A DNA stretch of 5,339 nucleotides from Thermoproteota archaeon (GCA_013152575.1 JAADGB010000044.1:1-5339), one strand, 5' to 3'. Positions 1 to 5,339 are shown, counted from the stretch's first letter. Notes: generated by a model from the letters alone, not told the origin. A program made the numbers and translations.

Positions 1-1
1 C

Positions 2-613
2 TTCGCTCCATTTATAGTGGTCGCACCGGAGGGACTAACCTCATACTATGAGGCGTTGAAGATCGTCTCAACCCCTAATTACTATTCACCACCAGCGTAC
101 AGCTTCAATGGACTCTCAAGTATAGCATTCTACGTATGGATTCATACGGGCAGGGATACATCGCAATACCTGTCTATGTGGCCTATACTATTCACACCAC
201 TCTATATAGCTACAGTCTACTATACAATGAAGACAAGAAACCCCATTCTCGGTATGATGCTGGCACAAGTAACATACACCGCGACATACTGGAGGGTAAA
301 CCACCAATACCTGGTCGTAACAGTAGGCTTAGTAGCAGTAACCCTTCCTCTACTAAAGGACACGCTAAGCGAGCTACTAGCCATCCTAACAATGACAATA
401 CCAGCACTATGGCCTATCTTCTATCCATTATCCTTCTGGGCCCAAGTACACATCGCACACCCAAACCCTATGATTACCTCCCTTCTCAAACTAGTATCCC
501 TAGATGTCTATGATGACCTATTTTACGTCTACTACAGCCTATCTCTGACATTCGTCCAGCTCGCACTTCTACTCGTAATACTACTTGATAAGGAACGGGG
601 GATAATACACTAG
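2..613 (+). CDS. Polytopic membrane protein, 5'-truncated by window edge; possible GT-C-like glycosyltransferase
   Basis: The frame is open from base 2, so the gene very probably begins before the window; the GTG at 17 is only the first possible internal start and no ribosome site precedes it. Counting from that GTG, 198 residues remain. Hydrophobic stretches near residues 52-71, 76-92, 98-114, 118-142 and 169-190 predict about five membrane helices, with a short charged C-terminal tail (DKER). Between the second and third helices is a WRVNHQYL segment. An aromatic, HQY-containing loop next to a helix is reminiscent of archaeal membrane mannosyltransferases of the GT-C type (PIG-M or GT87-like), which use lipid-linked sugars, but the catalytic acidic motif of those enzymes would lie in the missing N-terminal part. 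The membrane location is well supported; the enzyme identity is a guess. Alternatives are a transporter or an uncharacterised crenarchaeal membrane protein. It ends 111 bases before the next gene, which has its own promoter-like element, so the two are probably not co-transcribed. Confidence 0.75.
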   Translation, partial: FAPFIVVAPEGLTSYYEALKIVSTPNYYSPPAYSFNGLSSIAFYVWIHTGRDTSQYLSMWPILFTPLYIATVYYTMKTRNPILGMMLAQVTYTATYWRVNHQYLVVTVGLVAVTLPLLKDTLSELLAILTMTIPALWPIFYPLSFWAQVHIAHPNPMITSLLKLVSLDVYDDLFYVYYSLSLTFVQLALLLVILLDKERGIIH

Positions 614-636
614 TCCCACAATACACACTCCTCTAA

Positions 637-645
637 TATATAAAA
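637..645 (+). promoter_or_regulatory. TATA box / promoter for the AOR gene
   Basis: The A/T-only run TATATAAAA sits in the gap between the membrane protein and the AOR gene and matches the archaeal TATA-box consensus. Initiation about 25 bases downstream of its centre would fall near 665-668, giving a leader of about 60 bases, long enough to include the hairpin at 700-711 and the Shine-Dalgarno site at 713-717. The pyrimidine-rich tract at 668-680 that follows could also help end transcription of the upstream gene. This was seen by eye only. Confidence 0.55.
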
Positions 646-699
646 GAGACCACTGTATAAGACAAAAATTCTTATTCTTCATACAACTAGATTAGTAAC

Positions 700-711
700 G
701 GGGCTAACCCC
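700..711 (+). other. Small leader hairpin GGGG-CTAA-CCCC
   Basis: A perfect 4-bp G:C stem (700-703 with 708-711) closes a CTAA tetraloop. It ends one base before the Shine-Dalgarno site of the AOR gene. If transcription starts near 666 the hairpin lies in the mRNA leader, where it could affect ribosome access. Four base pairs is short, so this may be chance; no riboswitch family was recognised. Confidence 0.3.
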
Positions 712-712
712 C

Positions 713-717
713 AGGTG
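713..717 (+). promoter_or_regulatory. Shine-Dalgarno site of AOR (AGGTG)
   Basis: AGGTG is complementary to the archaeal 16S rRNA 3' end and lies 7 bases before the GTG at 725. It supports that GTG as the true start, since the encoded N-terminus (MEFKLLRLNL) also fits the family. Confidence 0.6.
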
Positions 718-724
718 TCATAAA

Positions 725-2584
725 GTGGAGTTCAAACTACTCAGACTAAACCTCACAGAGTGGAAAGCCCGTGAGGAAAAGATCCCCGAAAGCCTCCTCA
801 GGAAATACATAGGCGGAAGGGGCCTCGGAGCATACCTCGCACTCAAGGAGATACCTCCAGGAATCGACCCATTCTCCCCTGAGAACAAGATCTACATCCT
901 AACAGGACCCGTAGTAGGAACGGGAGCATTCGAGACTGGAAGATACCATGTGGTAGGAAAGAGCCCGCTAACAGGCATACTAGGAGACGCGAACAGTGGA
1001 GGACAGTTCGGTCCATGGCTGAGATTCGCAGGCTACGACGGAATCGTTGTCGAGGGTGCAAGCGACGAGCCAGTATGGGTTAGCATAGTCGATGGAGAAG
1101 TCCAGTTCCACCTAGCCAAACACCTATGGGGCAAGGGAGTAGTCTACACCGAGAACATAATCAGGAAGGAGATGAACACTCCCAGCGAACACATCGGAAG
1201 CATACTATCCATAGGCCCAGCAGGAGAGAACCTATCGAAGATCGCAGCCATAATGAATGACAAATACCGTGCAGCCGGTAGAACGGGCCTCGCTGCGGTC
1301 CTAGGTGCTAAGAAGCTGAAAGCAATATTCGTGAAGGGCTCAAGGAAGATAGAAATCGTCGATAAAGAGAAGTTCAAGGAGGAGTCAAAGAAGATAATCG
1401 ACAAGATAACCAAGCACTCCATCAGCGAGGCACTAAGCAAGTTCGGAACCGCGGTTCTTGTCAACATAATCAACTCCCACGGAGGATTACCTACGAAGAA
1501 CTGGACAAGGGGTACCTTCGAGAAGGCATTCGAGATAAGCGGCGAATACCTGGCGGAGAAGTACTTGATATCAAACAAGGGCTGCTGGGGCTGTGTAATC
1601 AGGTGTTCAAGGGTCGCGAAGGTTGACTCGGGCCCCTATAGGACTCCTGTCTCAGAGGGACCCGAGTACGAGAGCATATGGGCCATGGGAGCCAACACCA
1701 CCATTGGAAACATGGAGGCACTAATCAAGCTAAACTACCTGGCAAACGACCTAGGCTTCGACACAATAAGCCTAGGAAACACTGTGGCAGTACTAATGGA
1801 GCTATACGAGAAGGCGAAGAACGGAAGCCTGCCAGAGGAGAAGGCAAAGGAGCTAGAAGAACTCCTAGGAGACATCGAGCCCAGCTGGGGCAATGCAGAC
1901 GCATTCGCCCAACTAGTATGGAGGATGGCCTACAGGCACGGAATAGGAGACTACGCGGCAGAGGGAGCAAAGAGGCTCGCTGAGTACTTCGGCTCGCCAG
2001 ACTCAGCAATACACGTGAGAGGCCTAGAACTACCAGCATATGATCCAAGAGCAATCAACAGCATGGCCCTAAGCTACGCGACAAGCAACAGAGGAGGCTG
2101 CCACCTAAGAGCATACGCGGTGAGCTTCGACGTACTCGGAGTACCAGACAAGTTCGACCCACTAGTGGTTGATAACAAGAAGGTCGAGCTAGTAAAGTAC
2201 CAGCAAGACTACTTCTCAGTAATCGACAGCCTGGTCATATGTAAGTTCAACAGCTTCGCAACCGATCACACCGACTACGTGGGAGTACTAAACGCAGTAA
2301 CAGGCTGGGACATGACGGCAGACGAGCTACTAACAGCCGGAGAGAGGATCTATAACCTAGAGAGACTATTCGCCGTGAGAGAAGGACACGGATACAAGGA
2401 TACACTACCAAAGAGGCTACTCGAAGAACCACTACCAGACGGTCCAGCAAAGGGAAGAACAGCGAAGGAGGCACTAGAGAAGTACCTGCCATACTACTAC
2501 GAGATAAGAGGCTGGGAGGACGGAAAGCCCAAGCCAGAAACCCTCAAGAGGCTCGGCCTCGAAGAGTTCCTATACATACTATAA
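725..2584 (+). CDS. aor: Tungsten-dependent aldehyde:ferredoxin oxidoreductase (AOR family)
   Basis: This cytoplasmic enzyme oxidises aldehydes to carboxylic acids and passes electrons to ferredoxin, using a tungsten bis-pterin and one Fe4S4 cluster. The 619 residues compare with about 605-620 for the Pyrococcus enzymes. The N-terminal pterin-binding domain spans roughly residues 4-206 and has the family's GGRGLGAYL (30-38) and GPVVGTGAF (61-69) segments. Cluster cysteines are C287, C290, C294 and C506, nearly the positions known for P. furiosus AOR (288, 291, 295, 494). The two pterin-contact motifs are DLGFD (342-346) and DSLVIC (501-506). E314 in GPEYES and H460 in GGCH match the conserved active-site Glu and His. 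The C-terminal EPLPDGPAKG (568-577) is also typical. No residue is missing, so it should be active. The start is a GTG with a good Shine-Dalgarno site. A MoaD-like gene follows 58 bases later. Which paralogue class it belongs to (AOR, FOR, WOR) and its substrate cannot be told from sequence; the GAPOR class seems less likely. Confidence 0.96.
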   Translation: MEFKLLRLNLTEWKAREEKIPESLLRKYIGGRGLGAYLALKEIPPGIDPFSPENKIYILTGPVVGTGAFETGRYHVVGKSPLTGILGDANSGGQFGPWLRFAGYDGIVVEGASDEPVWVSIVDGEVQFHLAKHLWGKGVVYTENIIRKEMNTPSEHIGSILSIGPAGENLSKIAAIMNDKYRAAGRTGLAAVLGAKKLKAIFVKGSRKIEIVDKEKFKEESKKIIDKITKHSISEALSKFGTAVLVNIINSHGGLPTKNWTRGTFEKAFEISGEYLAEKYLISNKGCWGCVIRCSRVAKVDSGPYRTPVSEGPEYESIWAMGANTTIGNMEALIKLNYLANDLGFDTISLGNTVAVLMELYEKAKNGSLPEEKAKELEELLGDIEPSWGNADAFAQLVWRMAYRHGIGDYAAEGAKRLAEYFGSPDSAIHVRGLELPAYDPRAINSMALSYATSNRGGCHLRAYAVSFDVLGVPDKFDPLVVDNKKVELVKYQQDYFSVIDSLVICKFNSFATDHTDYVGVLNAVTGWDMTADELLTAGERIYNLERLFAVREGHGYKDTLPKRLLEEPLPDGPAKGRTAKEALEKYLPYYYEIRGWEDGKPKPETLKRLGLEEFLYIL

Positions 2585-2602
2585 CCTTAATTCCAAACAC
2601 CA

Positions 2603-2609
2603 TATTTTT
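2603..2609 (+). terminator. Weak T-run after AOR
   Basis: The run TATTTTT begins 19 bases after the AOR stop. Archaeal transcription often ends in such T-runs, so it could lower read-through into the MoaD-like gene. It is short, lacks a hairpin, and could equally be a poor TATA element for that gene. Confidence 0.2.
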
Positions 2610-2629
2610 CCCAACCATGGCTAGGGTTA

Positions 2630-2636
2630 GAGGTGA
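2630..2636 (+). promoter_or_regulatory. Strong Shine-Dalgarno site of the MoaD-like gene (GAGGTGA)
   Basis: GAGGTGA is a seven-base match to the complement of the archaeal 16S rRNA 3' end, 6 bases before the ATG at 2643. It fixes the start; the ATG at 2639 is closer but in another frame. It is the strongest ribosome site in the window. Confidence 0.75.
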
Positions 2637-2642
2637 GTATGC

Positions 2643-2924
2643 ATGCCCAAGGTGAAAGTAGCATTCATACAGGAATTCTACCAGCTAGCAGGAAAACATC
2701 AAATAGAAATCGAGCTCCCAGGTGATGAGGCGACTGTACGGGACGTGCTCGAAAAGATACCGGAAGCCGTAAGGGAAAGGCTATTCGACGAGAAGGGAGA
2801 GATACGTTACCCGGCGGAAGTAGCTGTTAACGGGAGGAGGATAGATTTCCTGGATGGTCTTGACACTAAGGTTAAGGATGGCGACCTCATACTGGTATCG
2901 CCGAGAGCATTATTCGTCATATAA
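2643..2924 (+). CDS. MoaD/ThiS-type beta-grasp protein lacking the C-terminal Gly-Gly
   Basis: The 93-residue protein has the ubiquitin-like fold pattern of MoaD: a first strand (KVKVAFIQEFYQLAG, 3-17), the IEIELPGDEATVRDVLEKIP strand-turn-helix (21-40), a VAVNGRRI strand (60-67) and the DTKVKDGDLILVSP ending (74-87), which matches the family's conserved 'L.dGD.v...PP' stretch. Canonical MoaD ends in Gly-Gly, which MoeB adenylates and which then carries sulfur as a thiocarboxylate into molybdopterin. Here the tail after the proline is RALFVI. Reading the other two frames past this point gives no Gly-Gly, so a simple frameshift is not the cause. MoaD-like genes commonly sit beside AOR-family genes, and the same-strand 58-base gap suggests co-expression. 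A non-sulfur role such as cofactor insertion or subunit-like binding to AOR is an inference. The last 15 bases overlap the convergent gene. Confidence 0.85.
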   Translation: MPKVKVAFIQEFYQLAGKHQIEIELPGDEATVRDVLEKIPEAVRERLFDEKGEIRYPAEVAVNGRRIDFLDGLDTKVKDGDLILVSPRALFVI

Positions 2925-3734
2925 TCCAACCGCCTTCTTCAACGCTAATGTAATGTCTTCGGGCTCAATACCGTAGAGCTCCAGTCCGGCTGAGAACCTC
3001 GCTTCCAGAGCTAAGAATACCTGGTCTCCTAATGGCATGCCTTGAATCCCAGCAATAGTAGAGTATGGCTCGGCAGGCGGGGCCGCGTAGAAGTTCCCAT
3101 CAATCCTGGCAGTTGATATGAATTTGTCCTCGAAGAGCGAGACTCCTATCCTGACCCTGTAATCTCCCCTCACAGCCTCACCGACCATCGGGAGACTAGA
3201 GGCTCCATCATAGTGTATCCAGCTCCTCGTAGCATATGCTCTGGCTACCTCGGTTATCCTAGCCTCCGGAGGGTCCCTCTCAACGATCCTCGGCTTTCGG
3301 GCGATCACTTTTGAGCAATCAACAAGACTATCTAGTGTAAAGTCGCCTATGAACTCGATAACACCAGCAGAGAGAGTCATTGGACCAATCCTGGTAGCAC
3401 CAGCAAACTCTACACCGAGGCAATCCGATATCTCTCTCGCCATATCAACGGTGGCTCTAAGACTAGTAGTGGGGGTTATCACAGCTGCATAGCTCATGGG
3501 TTTCTCTACTAGAAGTGAGTCTCCGCCTGTCGCCCTTCTAGCCACCACATCCTCATAGCCCTGCGATGATTGGTAGAAGCCCAATACTCTACCCTTCAGA
3601 TTCCATTCCCCGAAGACAATCATAGACTGGACCCTACCCTCAAGCAGGTTTCCAACCGCTATTTCCGAGGCGGCCTGGAGGCGATATGCTCCATTCACTC
3701 TCCATATAGTGATTCTTCTAACCTTGAGTTTCAT
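2910..3734 (-). CDS. Divergent lipoate-protein ligase (LplA/LipM)-like protein, catalytic Lys replaced by Arg
   Basis: The 274-residue protein resembles the biotin/lipoate ligase superfamily. The N-terminal part holds RRATGG (66-71), matching the RRxTGG nucleotide/lipoate-binding motif, preceded by GFYQSSQGYEDVVA as in LplA. ATRIGPMTLSAGVIEFIGDFTLD (112-134) aligns with the 'GRKxSGsA...HGTLLLD' region, where the family's catalytic lysine would fall at R115. The C-terminal part from about 190, with GNFYAAPP (213-220) in place of the usual GDFF, and the helical ending to 274 fit the LplA accessory domain, which is a separate gene in some archaea and is fused here. LplA attaches lipoate to E2 or GcvH lysines by way of lipoyl-AMP. 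The His usually found after RRxTGG is also absent. Activity is therefore doubtful; a regulatory, binding or altered ligase role is possible. The start has GGTG 8-11 bases upstream and no earlier start is in frame. Confidence is high that it is a gene and moderate for the family. Confidence 0.65.
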   Translation of the reverse strand: MKLKVRRITIWRVNGAYRLQAASEIAVGNLLEGRVQSMIVFGEWNLKGRVLGFYQSSQGYEDVVARRATGGDSLLVEKPMSYAAVITPTTSLRATVDMAREISDCLGVEFAGATRIGPMTLSAGVIEFIGDFTLDSLVDCSKVIARKPRIVERDPPEARITEVARAYATRSWIHYDGASSLPMVGEAVRGDYRVRIGVSLFEDKFISTARIDGNFYAAPPAEPYSTIAGIQGMPLGDQVFLALEARFSAGLELYGIEPEDITLALKKAVGLYDE

Positions 3735-3741
3735 CTGGTAG

Positions 3742-3745
3742 CACC
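3742..3745 (-). promoter_or_regulatory. Shine-Dalgarno site (GGTG) of the LplA-like gene
   Basis: On the minus strand GGTG lies 7 bases before the ATG at 3734, matching the core of the archaeal ribosome site. It supports this start, which is also the only start codon in this part of the frame. Confidence 0.5.
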
Positions 3746-3790
3746 AAGTTCCCTTGAATCCAACTCCAGTATAGTGTCGTGTCTTAGGTG

Positions 3791-3798
3791 ATTTAAAG
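3791..3798 (-). promoter_or_regulatory. TATA-like element for the LplA-like gene
   Basis: The minus strand reads CTTTAAAT here, a fair match to an archaeal TATA box. A start about 25 bases downstream would be near 3768, giving a leader of roughly 35 bases with the ribosome site inside it. It is about 50 bases from the TATA element of the divergent gene, so the two promoters could share regulation. Confidence 0.4.
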
Positions 3799-3843
3799 TA
3801 AATGACTGTCCTAATCGTGTGACCGGCCCCGGATGGTAATAGG

Positions 3844-3850
3844 TATATAT
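3844..3850 (+). promoter_or_regulatory. TATA box for the amidohydrolase gene
   Basis: TATATAT preceded by AGG lies 42 bases before the ATG at 3893. A start about 25 bases downstream would be near 3872, giving a leader of about 20 bases. Only a weak ribosome site (AGTGGT, 3885-3890) precedes the ATG, so translation may rely on a short leader rather than on a strong Shine-Dalgarno match. Confidence 0.45.
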
Positions 3851-3892
3851 GATTCGATATGTGACAACTAATTAACAGCGGACAAGTGGTTA

Positions 3893-4864
3893 ATGGGGCG
3901 ATGCGATATATCGGCGAGCTACAATATCATTGACTTCCACACCCACCTACCATACAGGTACAAAGAGCCATCAGAGGCAGCCGCTAGACTCCTTAAAGAA
4001 ATGGACAAAGCTGGTGTCACAAAAGCTGTTGTTATAGCCGTCGAGGCTGGAGTGGAGACTTTTAAGAAGAATGTCAAGCCGAGAGAGATCAAGAAGGCTA
4101 TCGGAGAGGTTATGGATTTCGTCAGTCTGTCCCGAATTCCTATGCTTAACAGGCTGGTCTTTGATATTGAGGCTGGCATCGAGGATCACGTATCACTAAT
4201 TGAGGAGCATAGACGGACTACTGGAGAGGTTGTTGAAGCTGCTCGATATAGTAGTGGTAGGCTTCTACCAGTTGCGAGCTATTGTCCTGATAAGGGTATC
4301 GATGGTACGATTGAGGAGAACCTTAGACCCTTCAAGGATGATATTATTGGAGTGAAGATTTATCCTACTCTTCACTTTATCCAGCCTAATGATTCCAAGC
4401 TCGACAAGATATACAAGTATGTAGCGGATGCGCAGGGTATTGTTGTAGTCCATACGGGCTGTGATCCTGGCATGTGGGAGTTGCCACGCCTCTGTCGGCT
4501 AGCTAGGCCAAAGTACGTGATGGAGGCGGCAAAGAAGCACAAGGATGTAGTATTCATCATAGCCCATATGGGGGCTTACAGTGCATTAATGCCCGGAATC
4601 TTCTTCCACGAGGCCCTAGAAGCCCTAGAACTGGATAACGTCTATGCAGACACTAGCGCTGTTGATCCCTTCTTCGTTAACAGAGCTATTGAGGAAGTAG
4701 GGAGTGACCGGATACTGTTTGGTAGCGATTATCCCTATATGATCGGCTTCTCGATCCGGGACAGTGTGAATGAGATTCTTAGCCTGGAGATTAGTGAAAA
4801 GGATAAGAGAGCTATTCTACATGATAATCCTTATAAATTATTGAGGATGATCGGCCGGTTGTAA
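3893..4864 (+). CDS. Metal-dependent hydrolase of the Amidohydro_2 (TIM-barrel amidohydrolase) family
   Basis: This 323-residue cytoplasmic enzyme has the full amidohydrolase layout. IIDFHTHLP carries the first metal pair H16 and H18, IGVKIYP contains K155, VVVHTGCDPG holds H187, IIAHMGAY holds H225 and RILFGSDYPY holds the final aspartate D279. HTH near the N-terminus with GSDYP near the C-terminus is typical of Amidohydro_2 (PF04909) proteins, which hydrolyse amides or decarboxylate and lyse carboxylic substrates using one divalent metal. Substrate cannot be inferred. Between the first barrel strands (VVIAVEAG, 46-53) and LLPVASYCPDKG (124-135) lies a roughly 70-residue helical insert (54-123) that is long for the family and may cap the active site. 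The start is the ATG at 3893. Codon use is richer in GTT, GCT and ATT than in the AOR gene and the first and last genes, which favour A- and C-ending codons. No neighbour suggests a pathway. Confidence 0.9.
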   Translation: MGRCDISASYNIIDFHTHLPYRYKEPSEAAARLLKEMDKAGVTKAVVIAVEAGVETFKKNVKPREIKKAIGEVMDFVSLSRIPMLNRLVFDIEAGIEDHVSLIEEHRRTTGEVVEAARYSSGRLLPVASYCPDKGIDGTIEENLRPFKDDIIGVKIYPTLHFIQPNDSKLDKIYKYVADAQGIVVVHTGCDPGMWELPRLCRLARPKYVMEAAKKHKDVVFIIAHMGAYSALMPGIFFHEALEALELDNVYADTSAVDPFFVNRAIEEVGSDRILFGSDYPYMIGFSIRDSVNEILSLEISEKDKRAILHDNPYKLLRMIGRL

Positions 4865-4934
4865 GCGTGTTACTTAATACCGGTAGATGTGGGGTTTGGG
4901 GCTTGTTGATGTAGCTCATAGTAGGTATATTATT

Positions 4935-4961
4935 AGGTATTACCATATACAAGTATTACCT
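4935..4961. repeat. Imperfect inverted repeat with GTATTACC direct repeats before the NurA-like gene
   Basis: AGGTATTAC (4935-4943) and GTATTACCT (4953-4961) pair at 8 of 9 positions around a 9-base loop. The same stretch also contains an exact direct repeat of GTATTACC (4937-4944 and 4953-4960), 16 bases apart, and TAGGTAT occurs at 4922-4928 and 4934-4940. GGTATTACC at 4936-4944 is itself a palindrome. It lies in the 143-base gap 47 bases before the TTG start at 5008, so it may be an operator for that gene. The rest of 4865-5007 shows nothing else clear apart from GC-rich CCCCGGGGG at 4990-4998. Confidence 0.35.
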
Positions 4962-5007
4962 GCGGAAGTGTAACCAAAAATACGGAAAACCCCGGGGGTC
5001 CCGACAA

Positions 5008-5339
5008 TTGAGGATTTCACACATAATAGAAATAGCAAGGAAAACAATTAAACAAGCAGCGAAAAACAAGAATTCAGCACCCCCAAGCATACTACGACTA
5101 GACGAGGCCCTCCTAGCGAGGACACCCAGCGAGGACATAGGAGAAACTAAAGTCGAAGCTATCGAGTTATACCCAAGAATCCTCCAATCAATAAAAGCCC
5201 CCGGGGGAGAAAGGCTCAAAGACACAATCATCATCGGAATAGATTCGAGTTCGAGACTCATAGATACACCTACAGCCTCGATAATAGTCGCATCCGTAAG
5301 CATCTCCTCCAATAAGAAACCGGGCCTAGGAGACTGGCC
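5008..5339 (+). CDS. NurA-like nuclease, N-terminal part, truncated by window edge
   Basis: The frame from a TTG at 5008 runs open to the window end (110 codons plus two bases). It translates to MRISHIIEIARKTIKQAAKN at the start, then IIIGIDSSSRLIDTPTASII (74-93). The D79-S-S-S-R motif on a hydrophobic strand, followed by SIIVASVSISS, resembles the first catalytic motif of archaeal NurA, a 5'-3' nuclease that works with the HerA helicase in double-strand break end resection. The conserved aspartate would be D79. In some archaea NurA is in an operon with HerA, Mre11 and Rad50, but the window ends too early to see. No ATG or GTG is in frame between the stop at 4912-4914 and the end, so TTG is the only usual start; GGGGGT (4994-4999) eight bases before it is a weak ribosome site. 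Codon use (CTA, ATA, ACA) fits AOR, not the amidohydrolase. The opposite-strand reading of 4956-5312 is a shadow. Confidence 0.65.
   Translation, partial: MRISHIIEIARKTIKQAAKNKNSAPPSILRLDEALLARTPSEDIGETKVEAIELYPRILQSIKAPGGERLKDTIIIGIDSSSRLIDTPTASIIVASVSISSNKKPGLGDW

Noticed and set aside
136..513. Plus-strand frame of 125 codons inside the membrane-protein gene
   Set aside because: Low-complexity, Ser/Thr/Pro-rich translation with no domain pattern; it overlaps a frame with clear membrane helices.
510..548. C-box-like ATGATGA followed by CTGA, suggesting a C/D box guide RNA
   Set aside because: Lies inside a coding region, no C' or D' pair or terminal stem, and the motifs are short enough to occur by chance.
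1144..1578. Minus-strand 144-codon frame opposite AOR
   Set aside because: Lies wholly within the AOR coding frame, whose motifs are certain; the hydrophobic translation is what the antisense of this codon usage gives.
4990..5207. CCCCGGGGG at 4990-4998 and again at 5199-5207
   Set aside because: Two short GC palindromes, one intergenic and one coding for Pro-Gly-Gly; no further copies or array-like spacing.
5239..5262. T-arm-like sequence (GAGTTCGAGACTC) suggesting a tRNA
   Set aside because: No acceptor, D or anticodon arms around it, and it codes for the SSSRL motif of the NurA-like protein.
4956..5312. Minus-strand 118-codon frame at the right end
   Set aside because: The plus strand reads a NurA-like IDSSSRLI motif with codon use matching other genes here, and the minus frame has no recognisable pattern.
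1..5339. CRISPR array, insertion sequence or integrase attachment site
   Set aside because: No regularly spaced repeats, transposase-like protein or flanking duplications were seen.

Overview
The window looks like chromosomal DNA from a hyperthermophilic archaeon, most likely a crenarchaeon (Desulfurococcales-like). This rests on several signs. There is a tungstopterin aldehyde:ferredoxin oxidoreductase (AOR). Arg, Ile and Leu codons are mostly AGG/AGA, ATA and CTA. Shine-Dalgarno sites are of the GGTG/GAGGTGA type, with GTG and TTG starts. A/T-rich boxes resembling archaeal TATA elements lie 45-90 bases before starts. The last gene resembles archaeal NurA nucleases. The exact genus cannot be fixed from the sequence alone.

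Layout, left to right. (1) 2-613 (+): the C-terminal part of a polytopic membrane protein, cut by the left edge; it may be a GT-C-type glycosyltransferase, but this is weak. (2) 614-724: an intergenic region with a good TATA box, a small GGGG/CCCC hairpin and a Shine-Dalgarno site. (3) 725-2584 (+): a full-length AOR with all four Fe4S4 cysteines and both pterin-contact motifs. (4) 2643-2924 (+): a MoaD/ThiS-type beta-grasp protein that lacks the family's C-terminal Gly-Gly. (5) 2910-3734 (-): a convergent gene that overlaps the MoaD-like gene by 15 bases. It encodes a short, divergent protein of the lipoate-protein ligase type, with the RRxTGG motif kept but Arg where the catalytic Lys is expected. 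(6) 3735-3892: a divergent promoter region. (7) 3893-4864 (+): an Amidohydro_2 metal-dependent hydrolase with an intact ligand set. (8) 4865-5007: an intergenic region with an imperfect inverted repeat made of two GTATTACC units. (9) 5008-5339 (+): the N-terminal 110 codons of a NurA-like nuclease with a TTG start, cut by the right edge.

AOR and the MoaD-like gene are the one clear functional pair. They share a strand, are 58 bases apart, and small MoaD-like proteins are known next to AOR-family genes. AOR oxidises aldehydes to acids and reduces ferredoxin, using a tungsten bis-pterin cofactor; MoaD normally supplies sulfur for that pterin. The MoaD-like protein here cannot do this in the usual way because its tail is replaced, and the replaced tail is the part that overlaps the convergent gene. 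No operon-scale defence system, CRISPR array, insertion sequence or RNA gene was seen. The most unusual content is two neighbouring convergent genes, each from a sulfur-cofactor-related family and each missing the residue its family uses for chemistry.
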